A stretch of DNA of 13,829 nt from JANQQZ01 sp039179915 (GCA_039179915.1 JBCDEF010000062.1:1-13829), one strand, 5' to 3'. Counted from the stretch's first letter, positions 1 through 7,258 are shown. Notes: generated by a model not told the origin, from the letters alone. Made by a program: numbers and translations.

Positions 1-264
1 GGCCCGGGCCAGCGCCGGCGAGGAGCCGGGCGCATCGACCCAGCCGCAGGCGGCCCCACGCGGATCGATGCACAGCAGCCCGATGCCCAGCGAGGGACGG
101 CTCAACCGGTCGGCCAGCCACGCGGCGGCGTGCTCGACCGCGTCGGCCGCGTCGGTGTCTTCGGGCGCGCTCCAGCGCTCTTCGTCCTGCTCGCCGATCA
201 GCCGCAGGCCGGTCAGCCGCTCGCCGCCGGCAGCGCGTTCGGTGTAGACGATCGGCGGGGCCAT
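1..264 (-). CDS. GspL/PilM-like type II secretion protein, partial (3' end beyond window)
   Basis: An open minus-strand frame starts with ATG at 264-262 and runs off the left edge, giving 88 codons. Its ATG overlaps the TGA of the preceding gspC-like gene (ATGA), so the two are probably translationally coupled. The visible part begins MAPPIVYTERAAGG and contains a short hydrophobic strand followed by CIDPRGAACGWV near residues 64-77. That strand-turn-strand pattern would fit the start of the actin-like fold of GspL or PilM. The family call rests mostly on position, since GspL/PilM-type genes commonly sit beside GspC/PilP-type genes. No catalytic or ATP-binding motif is visible in this fragment. 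It could also be an unrelated cluster protein. Confidence 0.55.
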   Translation of the reverse strand, partial: MAPPIVYTERAAGGERLTGLRLIGEQDEERWSAPEDTDAADAVEHAAAWLADRLSRPSLGIGLLCIDPRGAACGWVDAPGSSPALARA

Positions 265-986
265 CAGTCGTTGCCGCTCCGCTCGTCCTGCAGCTCGCGC
301 TGCCGGCGGATCGCGTCGCGGCGGCGTTCGACCTCGCTGCGGAACTGCTCGGTCTCGGCGTCGGGCCGGGTGAGGCGGTTGCGTCGGGCGGCGTTCTGCT
401 CGGCGCGGGTCGGGGGCCGCTGCGAGGCCCCGGCGATCTCGGGGCTCATCTGCGTGATCTGGACCCGGTCGGCGACGGCGCGCTCGAGCGTCTCGCGCAC
501 GCCGCGGGTCTCCAGCTCGACCGCCTGCCGATCGATCGCGACGACTTGCGAATCGGTGCCCGGCAGCGTGTCACCGACGCGGAGCGTGTGCTGGCCCGTG
601 GCGGTCGCGATCACCGCGAACGATGCCTCGCCGACAAACAGGCCGCCGAGGTAGCGCTGCCCGCCTGACGGGGTCGGCCGCGGCTGCGGCGTGATCGGTG
701 CGGGCGCCGGCTCGTCGTCGCTGTCCTCGGTCTGCGGCTCGATGCCGGCGGCGCCGTCGAGCGCGATCGCGGCGAACTCGATATCGGCGAACTCGTTGCC
801 CGGCGGCTCGGGCGTGTCCTCGGGCTGGACCGCGGCGGGCCAGCCGGGCCCGTCGGCGGGCTCGGGGGGCGGGGGTGGATCGAAGCCGAGCACCGCTGCG
901 GCCGCGCCGGCGCCGACCAGCAGCAGGGCCGCCGCCTGCGCGATCCGCGTGAGCCGGCGCGCCTTGTTGCGGTCCACGTGTGCCAC
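264..986 (-). CDS. GspC/PilP-like inner-membrane secretion protein
   Basis: A 240-residue protein with the layout of a type II secretion GspC or pilus PilP protein, which links the inner-membrane platform to the outer-membrane secretin. Residues about 16-34 form one membrane helix after a basic N-terminus. A proline- and acid-rich linker covers about 36-108. Residues about 111-170 (starting YLGGLFVGEASFAVI, with RVGDTLPG and RETL later) resemble the GspC homology-region beta domain. The tail, about 190-237, is highly charged and probably helical, where classical GspC has a PDZ or coiled coil. The start is a GTG at 986-984 with GGAGG only 4 bases upstream; no ATG lies nearby. It follows gspK by 80 bp and overlaps the next gene by 4 bp. 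The exact family is inferred from architecture and context. Confidence 0.65.
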   Translation of the reverse strand: MAHVDRNKARRLTRIAQAAALLLVGAGAAAAVLGFDPPPPPEPADGPGWPAAVQPEDTPEPPGNEFADIEFAAIALDGAAGIEPQTEDSDDEPAPAPITPQPRPTPSGGQRYLGGLFVGEASFAVIATATGQHTLRVGDTLPGTDSQVVAIDRQAVELETRGVRETLERAVADRVQITQMSPEIAGASQRPPTRAEQNAARRNRLTRPDAETEQFRSEVERRRDAIRRQRELQDERSGND

Positions 987-1026
987 GTCGCCTCCGTTCG
1001 GTGTGGATCGGCCGCCTCCGCGGCCC

Positions 1027-1068
1027 GGCTTTGAGAGTCTGGCTTTGAGAGTCCGGCTTCTGGAGTTT
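1027..1068. repeat. Three tandem 14-bp repeats between gspK and the gspC-like gene
   Basis: The plus strand reads GGCTTTGAGAGTCT, then GGCTTTGAGAGTCC, then a diverged GGCTTCTGGAGTTT. The first two units differ at only the last base. The third runs into the gspK stop codon (TAA on minus at 1069-1067). The array lies in the one sizeable gap of the downstream part of the operon, about 40 bp before the gspC-like start. Its function is unknown; replication slippage is the simplest origin. Confidence 0.75.
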
Positions 1069-1894
1069 AGCCGGGTGCGCCTCGGGCCCCCGGTGCCGTG
1101 TTGCGTCGCTCGTCGACGCGGTACCAGCTCAGAAATACCTCATTCGATGAGATCGCGGTGCTGCTTTCGACCCGCCCATCGGGCAGGTCGACGTAGCCCT
1201 CGTAGACGACCGGCTCCTGCTGTGCGCGACCGAGTCGTCTGGGCGTGTAGACCGTTCGCACGCGCCAGAGCGAGGGCTCGGCCGTGAGGACGCGCTCGGC
1301 CATCCGCCGGGCGTCGGGCTCGAGGCCCAGCTCGTTCATGACCGCGTCGAGCTCGGACCGTGCGATCTCGCCGTCGCGCCGGGTCCGGACGATATCGCTC
1401 GCCAGATCCGCAGCCAGCTCGTCGTCCTGCAGCGCCGCGGCCAGCAGCGAGGCGATCGTCTGCTGCGAGGCCCGCGCCGCGTCGACCGACAGCGGCCCGA
1501 CGGGCCGGGTGTCCGGCAGGTCCAGGTCTCGCATGGCACGGACGATCCGGGCGCCCTGGCCGTCCTGGGCCGCGGGCTCGATCAGCACCGCGGCCTGGGC
1601 CGGGAAGAATGACGCTTCGACGAGGTCGCCGCTGGGCAGCTCGGTGCGGAACGCCTTGCCGCCCTCGCCCCCGCCGCCGGTGAGCTCTTCGACGCTCGTG
1701 CTCTGCGAGTAGTTGATCCACGAGGTGATGATCGACTTCATGCCGAACTCGCGGTGCGCATCGCGGTAGGCATCGAGCTGGGCCTGGGTGATCACGGCGC
1801 GCTGCGAGGCCCGGGTCAGCACGACGCCGACCACGAGCCCGCCGACCAGCGCGAGCAGCACGACCACGGGCATGACGAAGCCGCGGCGGGTCAT
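1067..1894 (-). CDS. gspK: GspK-like minor pseudopilin
   Basis: A 275-residue protein starting MTRRGFVMPVVVLL. The short basic leader, Gly-Phe prepilin peptidase site (cut after G5) and hydrophobic helix (about 6-27) mark a pseudopilin. Mature position 5 is Val, not the usual Glu. Lack of Glu5 is the known hallmark of GspK, which caps the pseudopilus tip and need not neutralise the next subunit's N-terminus. The rest is a large soluble region that includes a two-helix stretch around 150-205 and ends with RVRTVYTPRRLG, then YEGYVDLPDG, like the C-terminal strand region of GspK. Its ATG overlaps the gspJ stop (ATGA). At 275 residues it is shorter than the roughly 320 of enterobacterial GspK. 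Confidence 0.72.
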   Translation of the reverse strand: MTRRGFVMPVVVLLALVGGLVVGVVLTRASQRAVITQAQLDAYRDAHREFGMKSIITSWINYSQSTSVEELTGGGGEGGKAFRTELPSGDLVEASFFPAQAAVLIEPAAQDGQGARIVRAMRDLDLPDTRPVGPLSVDAARASQQTIASLLAAALQDDELAADLASDIVRTRRDGEIARSELDAVMNELGLEPDARRMAERVLTAEPSLWRVRTVYTPRRLGRAQQEPVVYEGYVDLPDGRVESSTAISSNEVFLSWYRVDERRNTAPGARGAPG

Positions 1895-2844
1895 GGCTCG
1901 CGATCGCTTTCGCGGATCGAGTCGAGCACCTCATCGCTGAGCTCCTCGTCGGACTCGCCGGTCTGCGGCTGATCTTGTTCATCGAGCGCGGGCGGCGTGG
2001 CCTCGGCGTCCAGGGCGTCCGCGGGTGGCAGCGGCGAGACCACATCCGGCCCTGCGGAGAACCCGAGCTCGAATGTCCAGTTGCCGTAGGCCCCGGTCGC
2101 GGTGCCGAGCTCGAGTTCGATGAACGCCGGGAGCTGGCTCGCTTCGAACGCCCGGACCCGCGGCACGCGCTGGCTGTCGATAAACGAGGTCCAGGTCAGG
2201 CGATCGATGCCCCGTGCCAATCTGGCCGGCGGCGGGAGCGAGCCCTCGTCGAAGCTGACGCCCTCGGGCATCTCGATCGGCGGCAGCGGCACCCACCAGA
2301 GCTCCATGGTTGCGTCGCGATCTCCGGTCCGGGCCGGGCGTCGTCGGCCCTCGCCGCCGCGCTCGGGAGAACGCAGCTCGAATGCGCCGCGGTGCGCCGG
2401 CAGGTCCGCCGCGGTCAGCACCGCGTCGGGAAGGCCCTCGGGCCGGGCCGGGGGCGGGCCCATCAGCGGCCGGCGGACAACGATTTCCAGCCGCGGCCGG
2501 CCGTCCTTCGAGGTCATCTCGAACCGGTGCGAGAGGCCCGGTGGCGGCTCGGGGAAAACGCCCGCTTCGGCCGCCGCGTCAACGGCCGGGACGCTTGGGG
2601 GAACGCCCTGCCCGCCGCGCACCGCCCGGTTGAACACGCCCGCCGGCGCGACATGCAGGTTGGCCATCGCGTCGCGGGTGACTTGCTGCACGAGCGCGAG
2701 ATCGTTCATGCCCCGGGCGTGCTCGCCCAGCGCCCGGCCGTTTTCTTCCACGGTGACAAGCACGCCGAGCGCCGCAGCCAAGATCAGCGAGCCGACGACC
2801 ATCGCCAGCACGGTCTCGACGAGTGTGAAGCCCCGGCGGTTCAT
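1891..2844 (-). CDS. gspJ: GspJ-like minor pseudopilin
   Basis: A 317-residue protein starting MNRRGFTLVETVLAMVVGS. It has a prepilin cleavage site after G5, Phe at mature +1, Glu at mature +5 (E10) and a hydrophobic helix of about 22 residues. The long region that follows (heptad-like helix to about residue 65, then beta-rich sequence with several proline-rich loops) and the place between a GspI-like gene and gspK fit GspJ, part of the I-J-K tip complex of the pseudopilus. It is longer than typical GspJ (about 200), with the extra length in an R/P/E-rich loop around 140-180 and an acidic tail from about 275. Both its ends overlap neighbours by 4 bp, so coupling sets the start; there is no clear Shine-Dalgarno site. 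Confidence 0.72.
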   Translation of the reverse strand: MNRRGFTLVETVLAMVVGSLILAAALGVLVTVEENGRALGEHARGMNDLALVQQVTRDAMANLHVAPAGVFNRAVRGGQGVPPSVPAVDAAAEAGVFPEPPPGLSHRFEMTSKDGRPRLEIVVRRPLMGPPPARPEGLPDAVLTAADLPAHRGAFELRSPERGGEGRRRPARTGDRDATMELWWVPLPPIEMPEGVSFDEGSLPPPARLARGIDRLTWTSFIDSQRVPRVRAFEASQLPAFIELELGTATGAYGNWTFELGFSAGPDVVSPLPPADALDAEATPPALDEQDQPQTGESDEELSDEVLDSIRESDREP

Positions 2845-3461
2845 CGCGGCGTGCTCGCATCGTCGGCCTGGGTCTCATCGCCGCCGCTGCCGCTGTCGCC
2901 GGCAGGACGGTCGAAGCCGACGATCTCTTCGAACATGTCGCCGAGCCGTTCGTCGTCGTTGAGCAGCCGCTCGACGCTGTCGTGGCTGAAAAAGCCCAGC
3001 GGGTTGACGAGCCGGTCGAGCGTGACGGTCGGGGTCGCCCCGGCACGGATCGCGGCGGCGGTGCCGTCGTCGAGCCAGGCGCTCACGGTCACCGCCTGCA
3101 TCCGGTCGAACAGCTCGGGCGACTGGGCCACGCCGTCGCGGCCGACGCGGCGCTCCGGGTTCGCGTCCAGCAGCGAGACGCGCTCGATGTCGATCGACCA
3201 CCGGTACCGTCGGCCGTCGTAGGCGATCGTTTCCGGCAGGTCGTCGGTCGCGGTCGAGTCGTCGAGGTAGACGATCATGACACGGTTGGCGACCTCGGCC
3301 GCGCCCAGCCGCTGGCGGTCGGTCAGTTCCCAGTTCCAGACGGTCCCGAGCGCGCTGAGCACGCCCGCGGCGACGATGCCCAGCAGCGCCGCGGCCAGCA
3401 CCGCCTCAAGAAAGGTAAAGCCGCGTCGGCTCGGTCGGGTTGGATGCGTGGCGGTCGGCAT
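2841..3461 (-). CDS. GspI/GspH-type minor pseudopilin
   Basis: A 206-residue protein with a 14-residue leader, a prepilin cleavage site in SRRGFTFLEAVLAAALLG (cut after G14, Glu19 at mature +5) and one hydrophobic helix. The FLEAV motif and its position between the major pseudopilin GspG and GspJ favour GspI, the minor pseudopilin that starts tip assembly. The soluble part (WNWELTDRQRLGAAEVANR, then a YRWSIDIE strand) also looks GspI-like. Beyond about residue 130 is an extra acidic tail not typical of GspI (usually about 125 residues). Nine bases separate it from gspG upstream, and it overlaps gspJ by 4 bp. GspH or a general prepilin-like protein is the alternative. Confidence 0.68.
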   Translation of the reverse strand: MPTATHPTRPSRRGFTFLEAVLAAALLGIVAAGVLSALGTVWNWELTDRQRLGAAEVANRVMIVYLDDSTATDDLPETIAYDGRRYRWSIDIERVSLLDANPERRVGRDGVAQSPELFDRMQAVTVSAWLDDGTAAAIRAGATPTVTLDRLVNPLGFFSHDSVERLLNDDERLGDMFEEIVGFDRPAGDSGSGGDETQADDASTPR

Positions 3462-3470
3462 GGTCGGCGA

Positions 3471-3896
3471 TCAGTCGACGTGGTCCCAGATGTTGATGTC
3501 GTCTTCGGTCTGCGGCACGCCGTCGTCGCCCATGCTGATCAGCTGGAAGCGCGGCGTCTGCCCCGCCGGGTTGGGCGCGTAGAAGAAGGGCCGCTCCCAC
3601 GCGTCGGTGGGGTTCGGGTCGATCAGCTGGGCCTGGGCGAGGTCGTTGAGCCCGCCGGGCAGCGAGCCGGTCTGGGCCATGTAGCGGTCGATGCCGGTCT
3701 TGATCGTGTTCATGCTGGCAACGGTCGACGACTCCCGGGCGCTGGCCGCGCCGCCGACAAGGTTGACCGTCACGATCGTCATCAGGATGCCCATGATCGC
3801 GATCACGAGCGAGAGCTCGAGAAGCGAGAAGCCCCGGCGGTGCGGGCCGCGGTGCGGTCGGCGTCGGCGGCGGGCGGGGGTGTCACTGGTCTGCAT
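3471..3896 (-). CDS. gspG: Major pseudopilin GspG
   Basis: The major subunit of the pseudopilus of a type II secretion system. I chose the ATG at 3896-3894 because GGAG lies 6 bases upstream; an in-frame ATG at 3947 adds 17 residues but has no such site. From the chosen start the protein has 141 residues, normal for GspG. A very basic leader (RRRRRPHRGPHRR) precedes the cleavage site after G22, then FSLLELSLVIAIMGIL with Glu27 at mature +5. After the helix comes the GspG-type core (NTIKTGIDRYMAQTGSLPGG). The end, GDDGVPQTEDDINIWD, matches the conserved acidic calcium-binding loop of GspG. It sits 162 bp below gspF and 9 bp above the next pseudopilin gene. Confidence 0.88.
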   Translation of the reverse strand: MQTSDTPARRRRRPHRGPHRRGFSLLELSLVIAIMGILMTIVTVNLVGGAASARESSTVASMNTIKTGIDRYMAQTGSLPGGLNDLAQAQLIDPNPTDAWERPFFYAPNPAGQTPRFQLISMGDDGVPQTEDDINIWDHVD

Positions 3897-3924
3897 GGCG
3901 TGCTCCACGTTGATCTGATTCGCT

Positions 3925-3941
3925 CCGGGTTCGCTACCCGG
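3925..3941 (-). other. Hairpin in the leader of gspG
   Basis: CCGGGT-N5-ACCCGG, a perfect 6-bp stem with a 5-base loop, lies about 20 bases upstream of the gspG Shine-Dalgarno site. No T-run follows, so a simple terminator is unlikely. It could stabilise or expose the gspG mRNA. Confidence 0.45.
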
Positions 3942-3958
3942 TTGCATCGGCCGCGTTG

Positions 3959-3975
3959 CGGGCGTTTCACGCCCG
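3959..3975 (-). other. Second hairpin in the gspF-gspG gap
   Basis: A perfect 7-bp stem (CGGGCGT / ACGCCCG on the plus strand) closes a 3-base loop. On the coding (minus) strand the loop is GAA. No T-tract follows in the direction of the operon. With the neighbouring hairpin and the palindrome near 4024 it makes the 162-bp gap unusually structured. Confidence 0.45.
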
Positions 3976-4023
3976 GAAACCCGGATTTTTCGGCCCGGCC
4001 GCCCGGTCGCGGAGTGTAGGGAG

Positions 4024-4039
4024 CGGCCGGCGCCGGCCG
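4024..4039. other. 16-bp perfect GC palindrome just after gspF
   Basis: CGGCCGGCGCCGGCCG lies about 20 bp past the gspF stop codon. It could form a strong stem at the end of gspF mRNA or be a protein site. In a GC-rich genome such palindromes also arise by chance, and no T-run follows on the minus strand. Confidence 0.4.
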
Positions 4040-4058
4040 ATCCCCGGTCCGGGTCCGG

Positions 4059-5279
4059 CTAGCTGCCGAAGGCCGACCGGCTCAGCGAGAGCATCGGCGC
4101 GATCAGCGCGATAATCATCGAGCCGATGACGATGAAGATCCCGACGATCAGCAGCGGCTCGAGAACGGCCAGCAGCCGGTTGGACCGCTGCTCGACGATC
4201 GCCGTGTGATCGTCGGCCAGGGTCTCGAAGGCGGCATCCATATCGCCCGCTCGCTCGGCAGCGATCAGCAGCCGGCGCGTCCCGATCGGCAGGGTGCCGA
4301 CCCGCTCGATCAGGACCTTGAGCACCCCGCCGTCGATCAGGCCTGTCCGCAGCGCGTCGAGCTCGGCCCGCAGCTTGGGGTGGCTGACGGTCTGGCTGGC
4401 CACGCCCAGCGCGTCGGCCAGCGGCACGCCGCCGCGGGACATCGCCGCCATCACGCTGAAGAACCGCGCCGATTCCTGCGCCAGCACCAGCCCGCGGATG
4501 ACGGGCAGACGGCGCACAACCGGTGCGAGCGCTGACGCGATCGGTCTCCGCAGCACCAACGCCGCGATCGCCAGCCCGCCGACGATGCCCAGCGCGATCA
4601 GCGGGTTGGTCCGCAGCCAGGTGCCGGCGGCGGCCATCGCCTCGGTCGCGGCCGGCAGCGATTGGCCGTCCTCGAGCACATCGCTCATCGCCTCGGCGAC
4701 CATCGGCACCACGATCACGAGCATGAAGACGCCGACCATCGACGAGACCGCCAGCACGATCGCGGGGTAAAACAGCAGCGTGCGGGCGGTTTCGGTGATC
4801 TTGAGCCGACGCTTGGCGCTCCGCGAGAGCTGGCCGCAGGCGCCGCCGAGGTCGCCGGTGCGTTCGGCGGCCTCGAAGACCGCGGCGGTCACCTCGTCGA
4901 ACGCGCCTGTCTCGAGCGCCCCCCGCGCGAAGCTCTGGCCCTGGTTGACCTGCTCGCCCAGCTTGCGGACGGTCGGCCGGGCCTTGGTGCTGACCGCCTC
5001 GGCAGTGACCTCGAGCGCCTCGACCAGCGGCACGCCGCGGTCCAGAAGCTGCCCGAGCTGGGCGGTCATCTCCGCCTCGTCCTTGAGGCCCAGCCGCCCG
5101 GATCGGTCCGTCAGCCAGGCGGGCAACGCGACGGCACGCAGCAGGATCAGCCGCTCGGCGCTCAGCTCCCGCGCGAGCACGCCCTCGTCGTCCGCCGGGC
5201 GGACGCCGAAGGTCTTCTTCCCGTCGGCCTTGGCGGCGACAAAGGCGAAGCTGCTGGTTGGTGCGGCGCTGCCGGGCAT
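4059..5279 (-). CDS. gspF: Type II secretion inner-membrane platform protein GspF
   Basis: A 406-residue polytopic membrane protein with two tandem T2SF domains, about 67-191 and 270-393, each with the family's helical pattern. The repeats show EAAERTGDLGGA (136-147) and IAAERAGDMDAAFETLADD (339-357), the best-known GspF/PilC motifs. Membrane helices lie near 170-192, 226-243 and 374-396. The N-terminal part, FAFVAAKADGKKTFG, matches the usual GspF opening. GspF couples the cytoplasmic GspE ATPase to pseudopilus assembly. It is the first gene of the minus-strand cluster and is divergent from tdh. The start at 5279 has no clear Shine-Dalgarno site but gives the expected length. No gspE precedes it, so the ATPase must lie elsewhere. 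Confidence 0.92.
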   Translation of the reverse strand: MPGSAAPTSSFAFVAAKADGKKTFGVRPADDEGVLARELSAERLILLRAVALPAWLTDRSGRLGLKDEAEMTAQLGQLLDRGVPLVEALEVTAEAVSTKARPTVRKLGEQVNQGQSFARGALETGAFDEVTAAVFEAAERTGDLGGACGQLSRSAKRRLKITETARTLLFYPAIVLAVSSMVGVFMLVIVVPMVAEAMSDVLEDGQSLPAATEAMAAAGTWLRTNPLIALGIVGGLAIAALVLRRPIASALAPVVRRLPVIRGLVLAQESARFFSVMAAMSRGGVPLADALGVASQTVSHPKLRAELDALRTGLIDGGVLKVLIERVGTLPIGTRRLLIAAERAGDMDAAFETLADDHTAIVEQRSNRLLAVLEPLLIVGIFIVIGSMIIALIAPMLSLSRSAFGS

Positions 5280-5344
5280 CGGCCAAGTCTACGAACGGGC
5301 GGGCGGCGGGTTGCTCCTCGGGCCGTTCGGGGGTCCGGACCGGT

Positions 5345-5354
5345 GTGTATACAC
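5345..5354. promoter_or_regulatory. GTGTATACAC palindrome in the gspF/tdh divergent region
   Basis: A perfect 10-bp palindrome, and one of the few AT-containing stretches in the 117-bp gap between the gspF and tdh starts. It includes TATACA on both strands, so it may serve as a -10 element for either gene or as an operator. I find no convincing -35 hexamer at the right distance. Confidence 0.35.
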
Positions 5355-5396
5355 TCCGCCGACGGCCGAGAACCGGCCCCCTGAGGAGGCCCGAGG

Positions 5397-6446
5397 GTGC
5401 CAAGCAACACGATGCGCTGCCTGATCAAGCACCACGCCGGCGAGGGCCTGGACCTGGTCGAGCGGCCGATCCCCGAGCCCGGCCCGCGGGAGGTCCGCAT
5501 CCGCGTGCGCAAGGCCGGCATCTGCGGCACCGACCGGCATATCTGGGAATGGGACGACTGGGCCGCCGGCCGCGTGCCCGTGGGTACCGTTACGGGTCAC
5601 GAGTTTGTCGGCGTGATCGATAAGCTCGGCTCGGCCGCGACCAAGTTCCAGACGGGACTCCGCGTCAGCGCCGAGGGCCACACCACCAAGGGCGTCGACT
5701 ACAACAGCCGAACCGGCAACGCCCACATCGCGATCGACACCGAGATCATCGGCATCGATCGCGACGGCTGCTTCGGCGAATACGTCGTCGTGCCCGAAGA
5801 CAACGTCTGGCCCGTGCACGAGTCGATCCCGGACCGCGTCGCCGCGGTGCTCGACCCGCTCGGCAACGCGGTGCACACCGTGATGGCCGCGGATGTCAGC
5901 GCCAAGAGCGTGCTGATCTCGGGCGTGGGCATCATCGGGCTGATGGCGGTGACCGTCGCCAAAGCAGCCGGCGCGAGCCGCATCTTTGCGACCGACATCA
6001 ACCCCCCGAGGCTGGAGCTGGCCAGAAAACTCGGCGCGGTCGGGGCGTTCGACGCACGCGAGGGCGACGGCTGGATCGACGAGGTCCGCACGCAGACCCG
6101 CGGCGAGGGCGTCGATGTCGTTTTGGAGATGTCCGGCGCGTCGGCCGCGTTCGATCAATCGTTCAGCGCGCTCCGCAACGGCGGCGTCGCGGCGCTCCTG
6201 GGCCTGCCCGCCAAGCCCGTCACCTTCGACTTCAACGAGCACATCATTTTTAAGGGCTGTACCGTCCTGGGCATCAACGGCCGGCGCATGTTCGAGACCT
6301 GGTACCAGATGGAAGAGCTGCTGCTCTCGGGCCGGCTCGAGCTCGACGAGATCATCACCCACGAGTACCCGCTCAGCGAGTTCCGGGCCGGCTTCGACAC
6401 GATGATCTCGGGCGAGGGGATCAAGGTTGTGCTCGGGATCGGGTAG
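5397..6446 (+). CDS. tdh: L-threonine 3-dehydrogenase (zinc-type MDR family) lacking the structural-zinc cysteines
   Basis: A 349-residue medium-chain dehydrogenase that lines up with E. coli Tdh along its whole length. Tdh oxidises L-threonine to 2-amino-3-ketobutyrate with NAD+ in the cytoplasm. Catalytic-zinc residues are present: C43 (ICGTD) and H68-E69 (GHEF). The Rossmann motif GVGIIG is at 176-181, with the NAD-selecting D200. INGRRMFETWY, near residue 300, is a strong Tdh signature, as are EGH (93-95), DPLGNAVH (153-160) and LEMSGA. The four cysteines that bind structural zinc in E. coli Tdh are all replaced, by K98, D101, S104 and A112, with no length change. The start is a GTG with GAGGAGG 7 bases upstream; an in-frame ATG at 5412 lacks such a site. 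No kbl gene is adjacent. Confidence 0.87.
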   Translation: MPSNTMRCLIKHHAGEGLDLVERPIPEPGPREVRIRVRKAGICGTDRHIWEWDDWAAGRVPVGTVTGHEFVGVIDKLGSAATKFQTGLRVSAEGHTTKGVDYNSRTGNAHIAIDTEIIGIDRDGCFGEYVVVPEDNVWPVHESIPDRVAAVLDPLGNAVHTVMAADVSAKSVLISGVGIIGLMAVTVAKAAGASRIFATDINPPRLELARKLGAVGAFDAREGDGWIDEVRTQTRGEGVDVVLEMSGASAAFDQSFSALRNGGVAALLGLPAKPVTFDFNEHIIFKGCTVLGINGRRMFETWYQMEELLLSGRLELDEIITHEYPLSEFRAGFDTMISGEGIKVVLGIG

Positions 6447-6465
6447 CCCCCCGGCGCGCACAACA

Positions 6466-6488
6466 CCGGCCCCCGCTGCAGGGGCCGG
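6466..6488. terminator. GC hairpin between convergent tdh and the PEP-CTERM-like gene
   Basis: CCGGCCCC-N7-GGGGCCGG gives a perfect 8-bp all-GC stem in the 98-bp gap between two convergent genes. Its place suits a bidirectional terminator, but there is no T-run on either side, so it is not a canonical intrinsic terminator. The rest of the gap shows nothing I recognise. Confidence 0.55.
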
Positions 6489-6544
6489 CGCTGGGCACAA
6501 AGCCGTGGTCTGAATCCTGTTGTGTCTCGCGTTCGCTTCCGCGT

Positions 6545-7192
6545 TTAGCCGCGTCGGCGGCGGGCGGCGGTGAGCGCGACAGCGCCGAACGCGAGGGCCG
6601 TTCCGGGTGCGGGCACCAGGAACTGGAACGTGAACGCCTCGCTCGCGGTAAACGTGCCCTCCGCGTCGATGACCCGGCCGGTCACCGACAGGATCTGGCC
6701 CGGCACGATGTTGTCCTGCTCGATGAAGTAGAACGGGTGCGAATCGATCTCGCCCAGCGTGGCGAGCGTGTCTTGCGTGCCGATGTCGAACGTGTCCCCC
6801 GCCAGCGCCAGCTCGTTGTCGAACGACGGATCGGCCATGCGCAGCGGCGCGTCGATCGCGAGCAGCTCGAAGCGGAAGTCGAAGGTGCCCGAGGGCTGCG
6901 CGAACTCGAGGGTCGGCGCGAAGCCCGCCGAGACCAGATCGCGGACCCCCGGGTCGTCCGTGAACAGGCCGACGAACGGGCTGCCATCGGGCGCGGTGCC
7001 GGAGTCGGTAAACAGGAAGTCGATGCCGAACAGCTCGTCGAAGTCGAAGTCCAAGAATCCGATCTGCCCGCTGTGCGTGATGCCGATCGGGACGTCGATC
7101 TCGTCTTCGTCGGGCTGCGCGATCGCGGTGGTGCTCGCGGTCGCGATCAGGCCCGCGAGCCCGAGCTTCAGGGTGGTTCTGTCGAGTTTCAT
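6545..7192 (-). CDS. Secreted PEP-CTERM-like protein of unknown function
   Basis: A 215-residue protein starting MKLDRTTLKLGLAGLIATAS, with a Sec signal peptide likely cut after AIA (residue 25). The ATG at 7192 is chosen because GGAGG lies 8 bases upstream and a signal peptide follows at once; a longer frame back to 7315 would bury the signal. The mature part is acidic and beta-like, rich in D, F and G, with no enzyme motif I know. The last 23 residues have a VPAPG motif, a hydrophobic stretch and then RRRR. This three-part tail resembles PEP-CTERM sorting signals, which in planctomycetes often read PxPG rather than PEP. It predicts export and processing at the inner membrane by an exosortase-like enzyme, encoded elsewhere. 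Confidence 0.78.
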   Translation of the reverse strand: MKLDRTTLKLGLAGLIATASTTAIAQPDEDEIDVPIGITHSGQIGFLDFDFDELFGIDFLFTDSGTAPDGSPFVGLFTDDPGVRDLVSAGFAPTLEFAQPSGTFDFRFELLAIDAPLRMADPSFDNELALAGDTFDIGTQDTLATLGEIDSHPFYFIEQDNIVPGQILSVTGRVIDAEGTFTASEAFTFQFLVPAPGTALAFGAVALTAARRRRG

Positions 7193-7258
7193 GCCGCTGT
7201 CCTCCGTGGTGATGATCACCGGTGTCTTGCTCGTCCTCAGCCCTCGGCCGACGCCGCC

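Noticed and set aside
1975..3222. A long plus-strand open frame (415 codons) across the gspJ and GspI-like genes
   Set aside because: It is antisense to genes with clear prepilin signatures, and its arginine/proline/glycine-rich product reflects GC-rich shadow coding. No ribosome site or domain.
5289..6500. A 403-codon minus-strand frame opposite tdh
   Set aside because: Tdh is unmistakable on the plus strand; the antisense product is low-complexity R/A/D/G sequence. High GC leaves many long false frames.
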